From Nitratidesulfovibrio sp. SRB-5 (lineage in GTDB: Bacteria > Desulfobacterota > Desulfovibrionia > Desulfovibrionales > Desulfovibrionaceae): a stretch of DNA of 64,000 bases. The position numbers and the translations under genes are program-made. The DNA lies in the NCBI RefSeq assembly GCF_019931275.1, contig NZ_JAIOTY010000001.1, positions 992,001 through 1,056,000 of the forward strand. Direction: 5' to 3'. Shown in pieces: positions 1 to 9,226 of the stretch. The notes beneath the pieces were generated by a model that saw only the letters and a list, made by a program, of their open reading frames with translations, made no database searches and was not told where the DNA came from. Every line of letters starts with the position of its first letter. Position 1 is the stretch's first letter.

Positions 1-1260
1 CATCACGCCCAGATGGCCCATGGATACGGCCATCCACCACGAGCGCAGGAAGTCGTGCGCGAACAGCGCCTCCACCAGGTAGCACAGCCAGCCGGCCAGG
101 AAGAACGCGGCCATGGTCCACATGTCGTACGGGGCGCCGGAGCGCGGGATGTTGCGGTGTATCCGCCGCAGTCCCCAGGCCAGCATGCCGAACAGGAAGA
201 CCATGGCGATGACGAAGCCCACCACGCCGGTGTCCACCAGAAACTGGATGTATACCGAATGGGGGTGCTGGATGCTCGGCGGGTTGATGACCGGTTGCAG
301 CCCCAGCGCCTTGAACGCCGGGCCGAACATGCCCATGCCCCACCCGGTCAGGGGGCGGGCCTGGATGACTTGCCACGCAAAGTCCCACAACTCGAGGCGC
401 CCGTCGCGCATGGCGGTTTCCAGGGTGATGCGCTGCGGGCCGAACAGGGCGGCCAGAATGCCGATGCCCGTGGGCACCAGAAGGTATGCGGGCTTCGGGC
501 GCGTGAACAGGTACCACAGCAGGAACAGGGCGGCGGCAACACCCAGGTAGCCGCTGCGGGCCTGGGCGAATATCCACAGGTGGATGCCCGGCGCCAGGAT
601 CAGCGCGACCACGGCGGCCCTGCGCCATGCGGAGCGGATTTGGGGCAGCATGGTCCACAGGGCGAAGGCGGGCACCAGGATCAGCGCCATGTAGTCGCCC
701 ACGCGGTAGGTGGTCATGGAGCCGGTGAGCCGACCATACATGATGGGTGTGCCCTTGATGAGGTCGTGCCCGGTGAGGTGCTGGTAGATGCCGTCCAGCC
801 CCTGGAAGATGGCCGCCAGTGCGAAGGCCCGGACCAGGCGGCGCATGTCGCGCATGTCGCGCGCACACTCCATGGCCACGAAGGGCAGGGCGAAGCCCTT
901 CCAGACGTTGGGAAGCACGTAGACCAGGCTCTGGCGCGGGTCCAGCGACAGGGCCGTCTTGACGCAGATGAGCCCGTAGAAGGCCACGAACAGCCACTTG
1001 AGCGGAAGACGGCGCAGGGTGGACTGCCGGTACCCCCAGTAATGATAGGCGAACAGGGCGATCAGGCAGAGGATGGGACCGACTTCGCGGAAGGCCTGGC
1101 CCAGCGAAAAGGTGACCACGGACAGCCAGAACAGCCAGAACAGCACCGTACGCGCCCATTCCGCCTTCTGCGGGTCCGGGGCGGCACGGAGGGTGCGCAG
1201 GGCCGTAGTCACGCGGGAGGGGGCGGTGTGGGGGCGGATGTCGGACATGTGGGGATCCAT
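1..1260 (-). CDS. O-antigen ligase family membrane protein (3' end outside the window)
   Basis: The reading frame stays open from an ATG at 1260 down to base 1 (420 codons) with no stop, so the C-terminus is missing. The protein is a string of hydrophobic segments, beginning with VLFWLFWLSVVTFSLG, as expected of a polytopic inner-membrane protein. The late loop has the Wzy_C/O-antigen-ligase pattern: RPLTGWGMGMFG followed by a PHSVYIQFLVDTGVVGF stretch, where the H and R residues are usually conserved. Members join polymerised polysaccharide to lipid A core or act as Wzy polymerases at the periplasmic face. An in-frame ATG at 1248 is an alternative start, and neither has a strong ribosome site. 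A glycosyltransferase lies 68 bp upstream on the same strand, so the two probably form a surface-polysaccharide unit. Ligase and polymerase cannot be separated from sequence alone. Confidence 0.85.
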   Translation of the reverse strand, partial: MDPHMSDIRPHTAPSRVTTALRTLRAAPDPQKAEWARTVLFWLFWLSVVTFSLGQAFREVGPILCLIALFAYHYWGYRQSTLRRLPLKWLFVAFYGLICVKTALSLDPRQSLVYVLPNVWKGFALPFVAMECARDMRDMRRLVRAFALAAIFQGLDGIYQHLTGHDLIKGTPIMYGRLTGSMTTYRVGDYMALILVPAFALWTMLPQIRSAWRRAAVVALILAPGIHLWIFAQARSGYLGVAAALFLLWYLFTRPKPAYLLVPTGIGILAALFGPQRITLETAMRDGRLELWDFAWQVIQARPLTGWGMGMFGPAFKALGLQPVINPPSIQHPHSVYIQFLVDTGVVGFVIAMVFLFGMLAWGLRRIHRNIPRSGAPYDMWTMAAFFLAGWLCYLVEALFAHDFLRSWWMAVSMGHLGVM

Positions 1261-1328
1261 AGCCTAAACGGTGGATTGCGGAAAGTATTGCATGCGCATG
1301 GCGGCGAAGGCGTGCATCGGTGAGGGGG

Positions 1329-2441
1329 TCACCGGGCCTGCCCGCCATGGTTTTTGGCTGGCAGGCTTGCATAGAAGGCCAGCAGGCGCTCCGCGTAGCG
1401 CGGCATGGTGAGTGGTTCGATCACCCGGTGCGCGGCCTCGGAAAGCCGTGCCCGCAGCGTGCCGTCGCGCAGAATGGAAAGCAGCTTGGCCGCGATGTCG
1501 CCAGGTTCGGTTTCACACACCAGCGAGGCTTCGGCCGCCACCTCCAGCGAGGGAACATGGCGCGAGACCACGCACGGCAGGCCGCAGTACAAGGCTTCCA
1601 TCTGGGCGATGGGAAAGCCTTCGAAATCCGAGGGCATGGCGAAGATGTCCGCCGCCCGGAAAAAGGCCGCCACGTCCTGGCGGAATCCCGTCAGCACCAC
1701 GTGCCCGCCAAGGCCCAGACTGTCGCGCAACGCCTCCAGGCGGGGGCGTTCCACCCCTTCGCCCACCAGCACCAACGATGCGGGTATTTGCTGGTCGTGC
1801 AGGATGCGCACGGCCCGGATGAGCAGGTCCAGGTTCTTCTGCCGCACGTACCGGCCCACCGAAAGAATGACCGGGCCGGAGACGCCGTAGGCGGCCTTCA
1901 GGTCTAGCGGGGGCATGTCGCAACGTTTCGGGTCTATGGCGTTGTAGAAGACCTGCACCGGCCGGCCCGCCCGATTGTGGTCGGCGGCGACGACGTCGGC
2001 CACGGCCTTGGATACCGCCAGATACGCGGTGGTGGCGTACGAGAGCAGCTTGTCGGAAAGCCTGCGGTGCAGCCGTCTTTCGCGCTTGACGTTGTGCAGG
2101 TGGGTGACCACGGGAACTCCCAGTCCCAGCGCGGCCAAGCGCCCGTGGTGGTTGGCGCTGATGTGCATGGTGTGGATGACGTCGGGGGCGTAGTCGCGCA
2201 GCATGGCGCGCAGACGCAACGTGGTGTCCAGCCTGTGCGACGCGATGGCGCGGACGCCGGAGCCCACGGAGCGCACGTCGAGCCCCTGTTCCACGAAGCG
2301 GTCGTGCATGTCGCCCGTGCCGGACAGGTTGAAGATGCACGCCTCGGCAAGGCCGCTGCGGCGGTATTCCGCCGCAAGGTCGCACAACCACGTTTCCACG
2401 CCGCCGAAGGGCAACCCGCCGACGATATAGGCTATCTTCAT
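1329..2441 (-). CDS. Glycosyltransferase family 4 (GT-B fold)
   Basis: 370 residues starting MKIAYIVGGLPFGG, the glycine-rich N-terminal donor/acceptor loop of GT4 enzymes. An open frame continues upstream to 2591, but GGAAG seven bases before the ATG at 2441 and the family N-terminus fix this start. The C-terminal Rossmann half shows SVGRYVRQKNLDLLIRA, then DIFAMPSDFEGFPIAQMEAL, the E-x7-E nucleotide-sugar-binding region of this family. It should transfer a sugar from a nucleotide-sugar to a growing lipid-linked glycan on the cytoplasmic side of the membrane. The sugar is unknown. It is followed by the ligase-like gene and is probably co-transcribed with it. Confidence 0.9.
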   Translation of the reverse strand: MKIAYIVGGLPFGGVETWLCDLAAEYRRSGLAEACIFNLSGTGDMHDRFVEQGLDVRSVGSGVRAIASHRLDTTLRLRAMLRDYAPDVIHTMHISANHHGRLAALGLGVPVVTHLHNVKRERRLHRRLSDKLLSYATTAYLAVSKAVADVVAADHNRAGRPVQVFYNAIDPKRCDMPPLDLKAAYGVSGPVILSVGRYVRQKNLDLLIRAVRILHDQQIPASLVLVGEGVERPRLEALRDSLGLGGHVVLTGFRQDVAAFFRAADIFAMPSDFEGFPIAQMEALYCGLPCVVSRHVPSLEVAAEASLVCETEPGDIAAKLLSILRDGTLRARLSEAAHRVIEPLTMPRYAERLLAFYASLPAKNHGGQAR

Positions 2442-2837
2442 CCTGATGCTTCCGGCTGATGGTTCCGGGGCCTTGCCGCGCCTGCCGACCATGCCCGACC
2501 GGCGTGCCGACCGGCATGTCTGCCGACGAATGTGCGCGGCACGCAACAAGTGCGTGGGCGGTGTGGCGCTTTCGCGGACGGCCCGTTTCACGGGGGGGCG
2601 AATGCTGAAAGCTCCTACCCGCAGCCTGCCGCATGGTCAAGGATAACCAGGGAGTGGGAAGGGTGCGGATGCCGTGCCGCCCCGGCGGTGTGTGCCACAC
2701 GGGGCATGGCGCCCGCACGGTGGGCGGAGGCGCACGCGGCCCCCGTGTCCGCCTGCTGCGGGAGGCGCCCCGGCGTTATCGGCGCCGCCCGTGTTCCATC
2801 AGTTGATAAAGCTTAAGGTTGCGGGTACAAGGTTCTA
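2442..2837. other. Divergent intergenic region between glycosyltransferase and sigma-54 activator
   Basis: 396 bp with no convincing gene. Both flanking genes start here, so it should hold two promoters. The last 50 bp before 2838 are relatively AT-rich, with TTGATAAAGCTTAAGG close to the start, but no clear -35/-10 pair could be assigned. The short open frames here have no ribosome sites. Confidence 0.5.
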
Positions 2838-4337
2838 ATGTCCGCCCGGCGCATACTATTCCTCGCTCCGGCCACTGCCGTGACCCGAATCTTCCCCAAG
2901 CTGCGCGATGCGGGATTCGAGGTCGGCATCGCCGAGAACCTCAAGGGTGCCTCCGCCTTCATCCGCAAGTCTGGCCCTGCCGTGATCTTTTCGCGGCCCA
3001 GCCTGCCCGGATACAAGGTGGACGACCTGCTTGCCGTGGGCGCGGACGACCCCGCGTTTCCCCCCGTCATCGTGTTTGCCGAAAAGGGCTCGGCGGAAGA
3101 GGCCGAACGGTGCCTGTCGCTGGGCGCGCGTGACTACTGGCTTGAACCGTTGCTGTTCGAGAAGGTGGTGGCCGCGTTGCCCGCGCAGCGCCGCGCCGCC
3201 GCGCCGGTGCCGCCTTCGTCCACCCTGGGCGGTCGCACGCCCGAGCAGCGCCCCGGCGTGCCGCGCATCGTGGGCGACCACCCCGCCGTGCGCCGCGTGC
3301 TGGCCCTGGCCCGCCAGGTGGCGCCCTCGCGCGCCACGGTGCTCATTTCCGGAGAATCGGGCACCGGCAAGGAAATGTTCGCGCGGTTCCTGCACGGCTG
3401 GAGCGACCGGGCCGAAGGCCCCTTCGTGGCCGTGAACTGCGCCGCCCTGCCGGAACATCTGCTGGAAAGCGAACTGTTCGGCCACGAGAAGGGATCGTTC
3501 ACCGGAGCCATTGCCCGCAAGCTGGGCAAGTTCGAACTGGCCAACGGCGGCACGATCCTGCTGGACGAAATTTCCGAGATGGACCTTGGCCTGCAAGCCA
3601 AGCTGCTGCGCGTGTTGCAGGAAAGCGAGATTGACCGCGTGGGCGGCACCGAGACCGTGAAGGTGGACGTGCGCGTGCTGGCCACCACCAACCGCGACCT
3701 GGACGACTGGGTGAAGCAGGGCAAGTTCCGGCAGGACCTGTTCTTTCGCCTGAACGTGATCCCCCTGCGCCTGCCCGCCCTGCGCGAGCGTGGCGACGAC
3801 GTGGTGGTGCTGGCCCGGCATTTTGCCGCCACCTACGTGCGCGAGTACGGCCTTGCCACCGCCGAGTTTTCGCCCGAGGCCGAGGAATGGCTGCAACACT
3901 ACGACTGGCCGGGCAACGTGCGCGAATTGCAGAACCTCATGGAACGCGCGGTGCTGCTGGCCGGTGGGCGGCCCATCACCACCCGGCACTTCCTGCTCGA
4001 CCCCGACACCTGGCCGCTGTTCGAAGAAGGCGACCTGCCCTTCGGTGCCGATGAAGGCGGAGGCGCCGTTCCGGCTGGGGCGGGAGCGGACGGGGCTGGC
4101 GATGCATTCGGCTCTTCCGGGTTTTCCGCCGATGGCGGCCAGGCTGGCGGGGCCGACGGCGGCTCCTTCCCCGGCGGGGTCATTCCCCTGCACGAGATGG
4201 AGCGCATCATGATCCTGAAGGGGCTGGAGGTCACCTCCGGCAACCGCACCCAGGCGGCGGAGCTGCTGGGCATCTCGGTGCGCACCCTGCGCAACAAGCT
4301 CAACGAATACCGCGGAATGGGCATAGAAGTTGCCTGA
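2838..4337 (+). CDS. Sigma-54-dependent transcriptional activator with degenerate receiver domain
   Basis: 499 residues in NtrC layout: receiver-like domain about 5-117, AAA+ domain about 145-375, Fis-type helix-turn-helix about 455-495. The AAA+ part has Walker A GESGTGKE (172-179), the sigma-54 contact loop as GSFTGA (219-224, usually GAFTGA) and Walker B ILLDEI (240-245). The receiver seems unable to be phosphorylated: the site that aligns with the acceptor Asp is Arg53 (FSRPSLPG), and the acidic pair expected near residue 10 is missing (LFLAPATA). The HTH contains [22 protein letters not shown] linker rich in Gly and Ala separates the AAA+ and HTH domains. There is no histidine kinase next door. 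The family activates RNA polymerase with sigma-54 by ATP hydrolysis. Target genes cannot be read from this window, although FlrC-like flagellar regulators can be similarly receiver-deficient. Confidence 0.93.
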   Translation: MSARRILFLAPATAVTRIFPKLRDAGFEVGIAENLKGASAFIRKSGPAVIFSRPSLPGYKVDDLLAVGADDPAFPPVIVFAEKGSAEEAERCLSLGARDYWLEPLLFEKVVAALPAQRRAAAPVPPSSTLGGRTPEQRPGVPRIVGDHPAVRRVLALARQVAPSRATVLISGESGTGKEMFARFLHGWSDRAEGPFVAVNCAALPEHLLESELFGHEKGSFTGAIARKLGKFELANGGTILLDEISEMDLGLQAKLLRVLQESEIDRVGGTETVKVDVRVLATTNRDLDDWVKQGKFRQDLFFRLNVIPLRLPALRERGDDVVVLARHFAATYVREYGLATAEFSPEAEEWLQHYDWPGNVRELQNLMERAVLLAGGRPITTRHFLLDPDTWPLFEEGDLPFGADEGGGAVPAGAGADGAGDAFGSSGFSADGGQAGGADGGSFPGGVIPLHEMERIMILKGLEVTSGNRTQAAELLGISVRTLRNKLNEYRGMGIEVA

Positions 4338-4377
4338 CGCCCCTTGCGGGCCGCGGTGATGTGCACTACACCGGACA

Positions 4378-4415
4378 AACCGCCCGGAACCCCTCGTGCG
4401 GGTTCGCGGGCGGTT
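4378..4415 (+). terminator. GC-rich hairpin after the sigma-54 activator
   Basis: AACCGCCCG pairs with CGGGCGGTT, with an inner GAACCC/GGGTTC stem and one bulged G. It starts 41 bp after the stop codon. There is no T-run, so if it ends transcription it is not a classical intrinsic terminator. Confidence 0.4.
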
Positions 4416-4773
4416 GCGGCATGATGGCCCGGGCATCGGACACCGCCCTGTCGGCAGGTTCCGCCGTGACGTTGGCCATGGCGTTGGCAATGACGTGGTC
4501 GTGACGTGGTCGTGACGTTGGCCATGACGTCGGTCGTGATGCCTGGCGTGACGCCTGGCGGCTGGCGCGGCATTTTGCCGGATGATCCACCGGCGTCTTG
4601 CCAGACGTTCTGCATGCCGTAGAACCGATGTTTCGCGGCTGCCGGATCGGCATCCGGCCCGCAATCATGCGATGCAATGTGTCCCAGGGACCTTCGGCCC
4701 GCCGGACGAATCAGCTTACGGGCGGCGCGGGTGCGCACGCCATACCGGCAACGCCGAATCCACGAGGGGTAGC
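4416..4773. other. Intergenic region upstream of aconitase with TGACGTGGTCG repeats
   Basis: An 11-bp unit TGACGTGGTCG occurs at 4491-4501 and 4502-4512, with degenerate versions (TGACGTTGG, TGACGTCGG) on both sides. Nothing protein-coding is supported. The aconitase promoter should lie in the second half. Confidence 0.5.
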
Positions 4774-6699
4774 ATGTCCATGAACCTTACGCAGAAGATC
4801 ATCGCGGCGCATCTCGTCAGCGGAGAGATGGCCCCGGGGGCCGAAATCGGCCTGCGCATCGACCAGACCCTGACCCAGGACGCCACCGGCACCATGGCCT
4901 ATCTCCAGTTCGAGGCCATGGGCGTTGACCGCGTGCGCACCGATCTTTCGGTGAGCTACGTGGACCACAACACCCTGCAAATGGGCTTTCGCAACCCGGA
5001 CGACCATCGCTTCCTGCGCACCGTGGCCGCGAAGCACGGCGTGACCTTCTCCCCCCCCGGCACCGGCATCTGTCACCAACTGCACCTGGAAAATTTCGCG
5101 CTGCCCGGCGCAACGCTGGTCGGCTCCGACAGCCACACCCCCACGGCGGGCGGCATCGGCAGCCTGGCCATGGGCGCGGGCGGCCTTTCGGTGGCCCTGG
5201 CCATGGCGGGTGAACCGTACTTCATCTCCATGCCCCGCGTGGTCAAGGTGCGTCTGGAAGGCCGCCTGACCGGCTGGGCCTCTGCCAAGGACGTCATCCT
5301 GCACCTGCTGGGCCTGCTCACGGTCAAGGGCGGGGTGGGCAAGGTGTTCGAATTCGCCGGGCCGGGCGTGGCCACCCTGAGCGTGCCCGAACGCGCGGTG
5401 ATCACCAACATGGGGGCGGAACTGGGGGCCACGGCTTCGCTGTTCCCCAGCGACGAACGCACCCGCGCCTTCCTGGCCTCCATGGATCGCGAGGGCGACT
5501 GGAAGGAACTCTGCGCCGACGCGGACGCCGCCTACGACGACGAGATCGTCATCGACCTTTCCGCGCTGGTGCCGCTGGTGGCCCAGCCGCACATGCCCGA
5601 CCGGGTGGTGCCCGTGGCCGAACTGGCGGGCCTTTCCGTGGATCAGGTGGCCATCGGCTCGTGCACCAACTCGTCCTATGCCGACATGCGCATGGTGGCC
5701 GAGGTGCTGCGCGGCAGGATGGTGCACGTGGGCACCGACACCATGGTCTCGCCCGGCTCCAAGCAGGTGCTGAAGATGCTGGCCGCCGAAGGCCTGGTGG
5801 AACCGCTGCTGGACGCGGGCGTGCGCATCCTTGAATGTTCGTGCGGGCCGTGCATCGGCATGGGCGGATCGCCCGTGTCGGGCGGGGTCAGCGTGCGCAC
5901 CTTCAACCGCAATTTCGAAGGCCGCAGCGGCACCAAGGACGCCAAGGTGTACCTGGTTTCGCCGCTTACCGCCGCCATGGCCGCGCTGCACGGGCAGTTC
6001 ACCGATCCGGCCACCTGGGGAACGCCCCCGGCCCAGCCGGAACTGCCCGCCAAGGCCCCGTCCATCCGCCACCTGTTCGCCTTCCCGCCTGCTGACGGCA
6101 GCGGCGTGGAAGTGCTGCGCGGGCCCAACATCGTGGCCCTGGAGCAGTTCACCCCCATGGACGACACGGTGACGGCGCCGGTGGTCATCAAGCTGGGCGA
6201 CGACATCACCACCGACCACATCATGCCCGCCGGGGCGGAAATCACCTCGCTGCGCTCCAACGTGCCCGCCATCGCGCAGCACGTGTTCGGCCGGGTGGAC
6301 GCGGACTTCGTGGCCCGCGCAAGGGCGGCGGGCACCGGGGTCATCGTGGCCGGGGACAACTACGGCCAGGGCTCCAGCCGCGAGCACGCCGCGCTGGCCC
6401 CGCGCCATCTGGGCATCCGCGCGGTCATCGTGCGTTCGCTGGCGCGCATCCACCGGGCCAACCTGGTGAACTTCGGCATCCTGCCGCTGATCCTGTGCGA
6501 CCGGACGGACTACGACAAACTGGCCGTGGGCGGCACGGTGACCATTCCCGCCTCGGCCATCACCGCCGGGGGCGAAGTGGACGTGCAGGTGGAGGGCGTG
6601 GGCGCCATCCGCGTGCGGAACGATTTGACGCAGAAGGAATTGGATATTATCCGGGCAGGCGGATTGCTGAACCACGTCCGCCTTTCCAGAAAACAGTAG
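4774..6699 (+). CDS. acn: Aconitate hydratase (aconitase)
   Basis: 641 residues. It interconverts citrate and isocitrate through cis-aconitate using a [4Fe-4S] cluster in the cytoplasm. The three cluster cysteines are visible in SCTNSSYADM and in CSCGPCIGMG. The substrate-loop signature GSDSHTPTAGG lies in the N-terminal half and the swivelling C-terminal domain begins near VVIKLGDDITTDH. The open frame extends 64 codons upstream, but GAGGGG four to five bases before the ATG at 4774 and the family start MSMNLTQKIIAAH mark the real beginning. The length fits the short mitochondrial-type (AcnA_2) bacterial enzymes rather than the roughly 890-residue AcnA. In a sulfate reducer it most likely serves glutamate synthesis through a partial TCA cycle. 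Confidence 0.96.
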   Translation: MSMNLTQKIIAAHLVSGEMAPGAEIGLRIDQTLTQDATGTMAYLQFEAMGVDRVRTDLSVSYVDHNTLQMGFRNPDDHRFLRTVAAKHGVTFSPPGTGICHQLHLENFALPGATLVGSDSHTPTAGGIGSLAMGAGGLSVALAMAGEPYFISMPRVVKVRLEGRLTGWASAKDVILHLLGLLTVKGGVGKVFEFAGPGVATLSVPERAVITNMGAELGATASLFPSDERTRAFLASMDREGDWKELCADADAAYDDEIVIDLSALVPLVAQPHMPDRVVPVAELAGLSVDQVAIGSCTNSSYADMRMVAEVLRGRMVHVGTDTMVSPGSKQVLKMLAAEGLVEPLLDAGVRILECSCGPCIGMGGSPVSGGVSVRTFNRNFEGRSGTKDAKVYLVSPLTAAMAALHGQFTDPATWGTPPAQPELPAKAPSIRHLFAFPPADGSGVEVLRGPNIVALEQFTPMDDTVTAPVVIKLGDDITTDHIMPAGAEITSLRSNVPAIAQHVFGRVDADFVARARAAGTGVIVAGDNYGQGSSREHAALAPRHLGIRAVIVRSLARIHRANLVNFGILPLILCDRTDYDKLAVGGTVTIPASAITAGGEVDVQVEGVGAIRVRNDLTQKELDIIRAGGLLNHVRLSRKQ

Positions 6700-6831
6700 G
6701 GTGTCCTTGCCGGGGCTCCGCACGGAGCATCCGGCACCCCCGGCCCCCCGACGCCATCGGCGCGCACCAGCGCGACTGGCGCAGCCGGACGCACCGGGGG
6801 GCATTGGCGCACACCGCAATGGAGTTTCTCA

Positions 6832-8724
6832 ATGCTTGAACTGATCCGTGCCCACGCGCAGTCGTGGGGCGTGAAGATTGCCTTCGGCATCATCATCCTC
6901 GTGTTCGTCTTCTGGGGCGTGGGCTCCATGCACAACAGCTCGTCGGGCGCCCTCGCCACGGTGAACAAGAAGCCCATCCTGATCCAGGAGTTCGGGCGCG
7001 AATACGAGCGCCAGGTGGAAACCCTGCGCAGCCGCTACCCCGGCATCACCGCCGAGGACATGAAGCAGATGGGCCTCAAGCGTCAGGTACTGCAGGCCAT
7101 GATCACCGAACGCCTGCTGGCCGACGAGGCCGCGCGCATCGGGCTTTCGGTGTCCCCGGTGGAACTGCGCCGCTCCATCGAGTCCATAACGGCCTTCCGC
7201 AACGGCGACGGCAGGTTCGACGCCGAGGTGTACCGTTCCGTGCTCAAGGGCCAGCAGACCTCGCCCGGCCGCTTCGAGGACGGAATCCGCCGCGACATGC
7301 TGCTGCAGAAGCTGCGTGACCGGGTTGCCGCGCCGGCTTCAGTCACCGACGAGGAGGCTCGCGCCCTGTTCGACTACGGCCGCGAGCGCCGGACCATCGA
7401 ATACGTGCTGTTCCCCCTGGAAGACTACGTGCTCAAGGTGGCCCCCACCGACGAGCAGATCGCGGAACGCTACAACGAGAACATGGATGCCTGGCGCAAC
7501 CCGCAGCGCATCAGCCTTGACGCGGTCACCCTGACCCCGGCCAGCCTGGCCACCAGCGTGGAGATTCCCGAATCGGCCGTGGCCGCCTTCTACGCGGACA
7601 ATGCCGAAACGTATTTCGTGGTGCCGGAGCGCGTGCACGCCCGTCATATCCTGTTCATGGCCCAGGAAGGGGCGAGCAAGGATGAGGATGCCGCCGCCCG
7701 CGCCAAGGCCGAAGACGTCATCGCCCAGCTGAAGAAAGGCAAGGATTTCGCCTCTCTGGCCGCCAAGCTGTCCGACGACAAGGGCAGCGGCGCGCAGGGC
7801 GGCGACCTTGGCTGGTTCACCAAGGGCCAGATGGTGCCCCCCTTCGAGGAAGCCGCGTTCGCCCTGAAGCCCGGCGAGATCAGCGCCCCCGTGCGCTCCG
7901 CCTTTGGCTGGCACGTCATCAAGATGGAAGCGCACGAAACCCAGCGCACCCGCGCCCTTGACGAGGTACGCGGTGAAATCCGCCAGCGCCTGGGCGAGGA
8001 GAAGGCTTCCGAACGGATGCACGAGGCCCTGGACACCGCCCTGGAAATGGCGGGCGCCGGCAAGTCCATCGACGACATCGCCAAGGCGCTGAAGCTGGAG
8101 CACAAGCCCACCGGCCTGTTCTCGCGCGCCGATGCCGGCGTTGCCGTGGGCCTGAAGGGGCAGTCCGTGGGAACGGCCTTCTCCACCCCGGCGGGCACGG
8201 TCATCGACACCCCGCTGGAAGTCGAGGGGGGGTACATGATCGCCGCCGTGCTGGAATCGCAGCCGGAAAGCGTGACCCCGCTGGAAAAGGTGAAGGAAGA
8301 AGTGGCCGCCCAGGTGCGCCGCATCGAAGGCGCCAAGCTGGCGGTGAAGGCCGCGCAGGAAGCCGGGGCCAAGCTGGCCGACGGCGTGCCCGCAGAGCTT
8401 GCCGCCAGGGTGAAGACCGCCGAACCCTTCGGGCGCAACGGCTTCATCGCTCCCTTCGGCCAGAGCCGTGCCCTGGTGGATGCCGCCTTTGCCGCCGCCC
8501 CCGGCGCCTGGCAGCCCGCCCCGGTGGATACTTCGTCCGGTGCCGTACTGTTCCGCGTCAAGGACGTGCAGCGCCCCGGCGACGCCGAATGGTCCGCCGC
8601 GGCAGAAACCGTGCGCGCCACCGTGCTGTCCGCCAAGCGCGAGGAACTGTTCCGCGTGTTCGTGGGCGAGCTTTCCGCCGCCGCAAAGATCGAACTGCGC
8701 AACGCCAAACTGCTCGACGATTAG
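6832..8724 (+). CDS. ppiD: PpiD-like periplasmic peptidyl-prolyl cis-trans isomerase / chaperone
   Basis: 630 residues. A short cytoplasmic N-terminus precedes one membrane anchor (about 13-33, [17 protein letters not shown]), so most of the protein is periplasmic. A SurA_N-type chaperone region covers about 35-180. One PpiC/parvulin domain spans about 265-365, with [11 protein letters not shown] at its start and the [17 protein letters not shown] and FGWHVIKME motifs. A second helical region follows. PpiD proteins sit next to the Sec translocon and help outer-membrane and periplasmic proteins fold. It is 132 bp after aconitase and is closed by a strong terminator, so it may be transcribed with acn or alone. 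Confidence 0.92.
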   Translation: MLELIRAHAQSWGVKIAFGIIILVFVFWGVGSMHNSSSGALATVNKKPILIQEFGREYERQVETLRSRYPGITAEDMKQMGLKRQVLQAMITERLLADEAARIGLSVSPVELRRSIESITAFRNGDGRFDAEVYRSVLKGQQTSPGRFEDGIRRDMLLQKLRDRVAAPASVTDEEARALFDYGRERRTIEYVLFPLEDYVLKVAPTDEQIAERYNENMDAWRNPQRISLDAVTLTPASLATSVEIPESAVAAFYADNAETYFVVPERVHARHILFMAQEGASKDEDAAARAKAEDVIAQLKKGKDFASLAAKLSDDKGSGAQGGDLGWFTKGQMVPPFEEAAFALKPGEISAPVRSAFGWHVIKMEAHETQRTRALDEVRGEIRQRLGEEKASERMHEALDTALEMAGAGKSIDDIAKALKLEHKPTGLFSRADAGVAVGLKGQSVGTAFSTPAGTVIDTPLEVEGGYMIAAVLESQPESVTPLEKVKEEVAAQVRRIEGAKLAVKAAQEAGAKLADGVPAELAARVKTAEPFGRNGFIAPFGQSRALVDAAFAAAPGAWQPAPVDTSSGAVLFRVKDVQRPGDAEWSAAAETVRATVLSAKREELFRVFVGELSAAAKIELRNAKLLDD

Positions 8725-8755
8725 CCGCTAATGGCTCGCGGCATATGTCCGCATG

Positions 8756-8788
8756 GCCGCCCTCCCGCACGGGGGGGCGGCTTTTTTT
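8756..8788 (+). terminator. Rho-independent terminator of the ppiD gene
   Basis: GCCGCCC (8756-8762) pairs with GGGCGGC (8775-8781), followed by seven T at 8782-8788, 31 bp after the ppiD stop. Confidence 0.9.
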
Positions 8789-9226
8789 ATGACCTGCCGT
8801 TTTTTGTTTTTCAAAAATGTAATTCTTTCGGCCTGCTCTGTGATTCGTAGAAAAGCAGCAGGATGTGTGAATGTGGCGTTGGATGGCGTATCGCAAGTAC
8901 GTGTTACGGCATTCATGAACCCGCAAATGGGGAATTTATGCTGTTTTCTTCTTATAAATGCAAATATGTAAAATATTAATCAGAAAAATATACAAAAATG
9001 TTATTTTAAAATGCCGCAGAACGTCGTTTTTGTGCGGTGAGAATATTTTTCTTGGAAAAGTACCACGTTGCAGCAATGGCCTGAATGATGCTTTGCAAGA
9101 TGGCGTTGTTACTTGGCGTGCATTTTCAGTAGAGAGTGCACAATTCTAAGGTTGTTCTTTACTTGTTTGCGGCATTGATTGGTGTGTGAATACACATAAT
9201 GTGCTGCATGAAGCGAGGGATGCGGG
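8789..9226. other. AT-rich region upstream of the ammonium transporter
   Basis: About 440 bp of strikingly AT-rich DNA in a GC-rich genome, with no supported gene. It must carry the amtB promoter, and a palindrome at 9183-9196 is described separately. No clear sigma-54 GG-N10-GC element was found. Confidence 0.5.
9183..9196. promoter_or_regulatory. Inverted repeat TGTGT-N4-ACACA upstream of amtB
   Basis: TGTGTGAATACACA is a perfect 5-bp inverted repeat with a four-base spacer, 30 bp before the amtB start. It overlaps a possible -10 CATAAT at 9195-9200. The spacing is shorter than a CRP/FNR site, so the binding protein is unknown. Confidence 0.35.

Noticed and set aside
2532-2816. 94-codon open frame between the glycosyltransferase and the sigma-54 activator
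   Set aside because: No ribosome site or family. It overlaps the divergent promoter region.
4711-6819. A 700-codon minus-strand open frame opposite aconitase
   Set aside because: Antisense shadow of a well-supported gene, low-complexity translation, no ribosome site.
8958-9149. 63-codon open frame in the AT-rich amtB upstream region
   Set aside because: No ribosome site, AT-biased composition unlike the genes, and sits in the promoter region.
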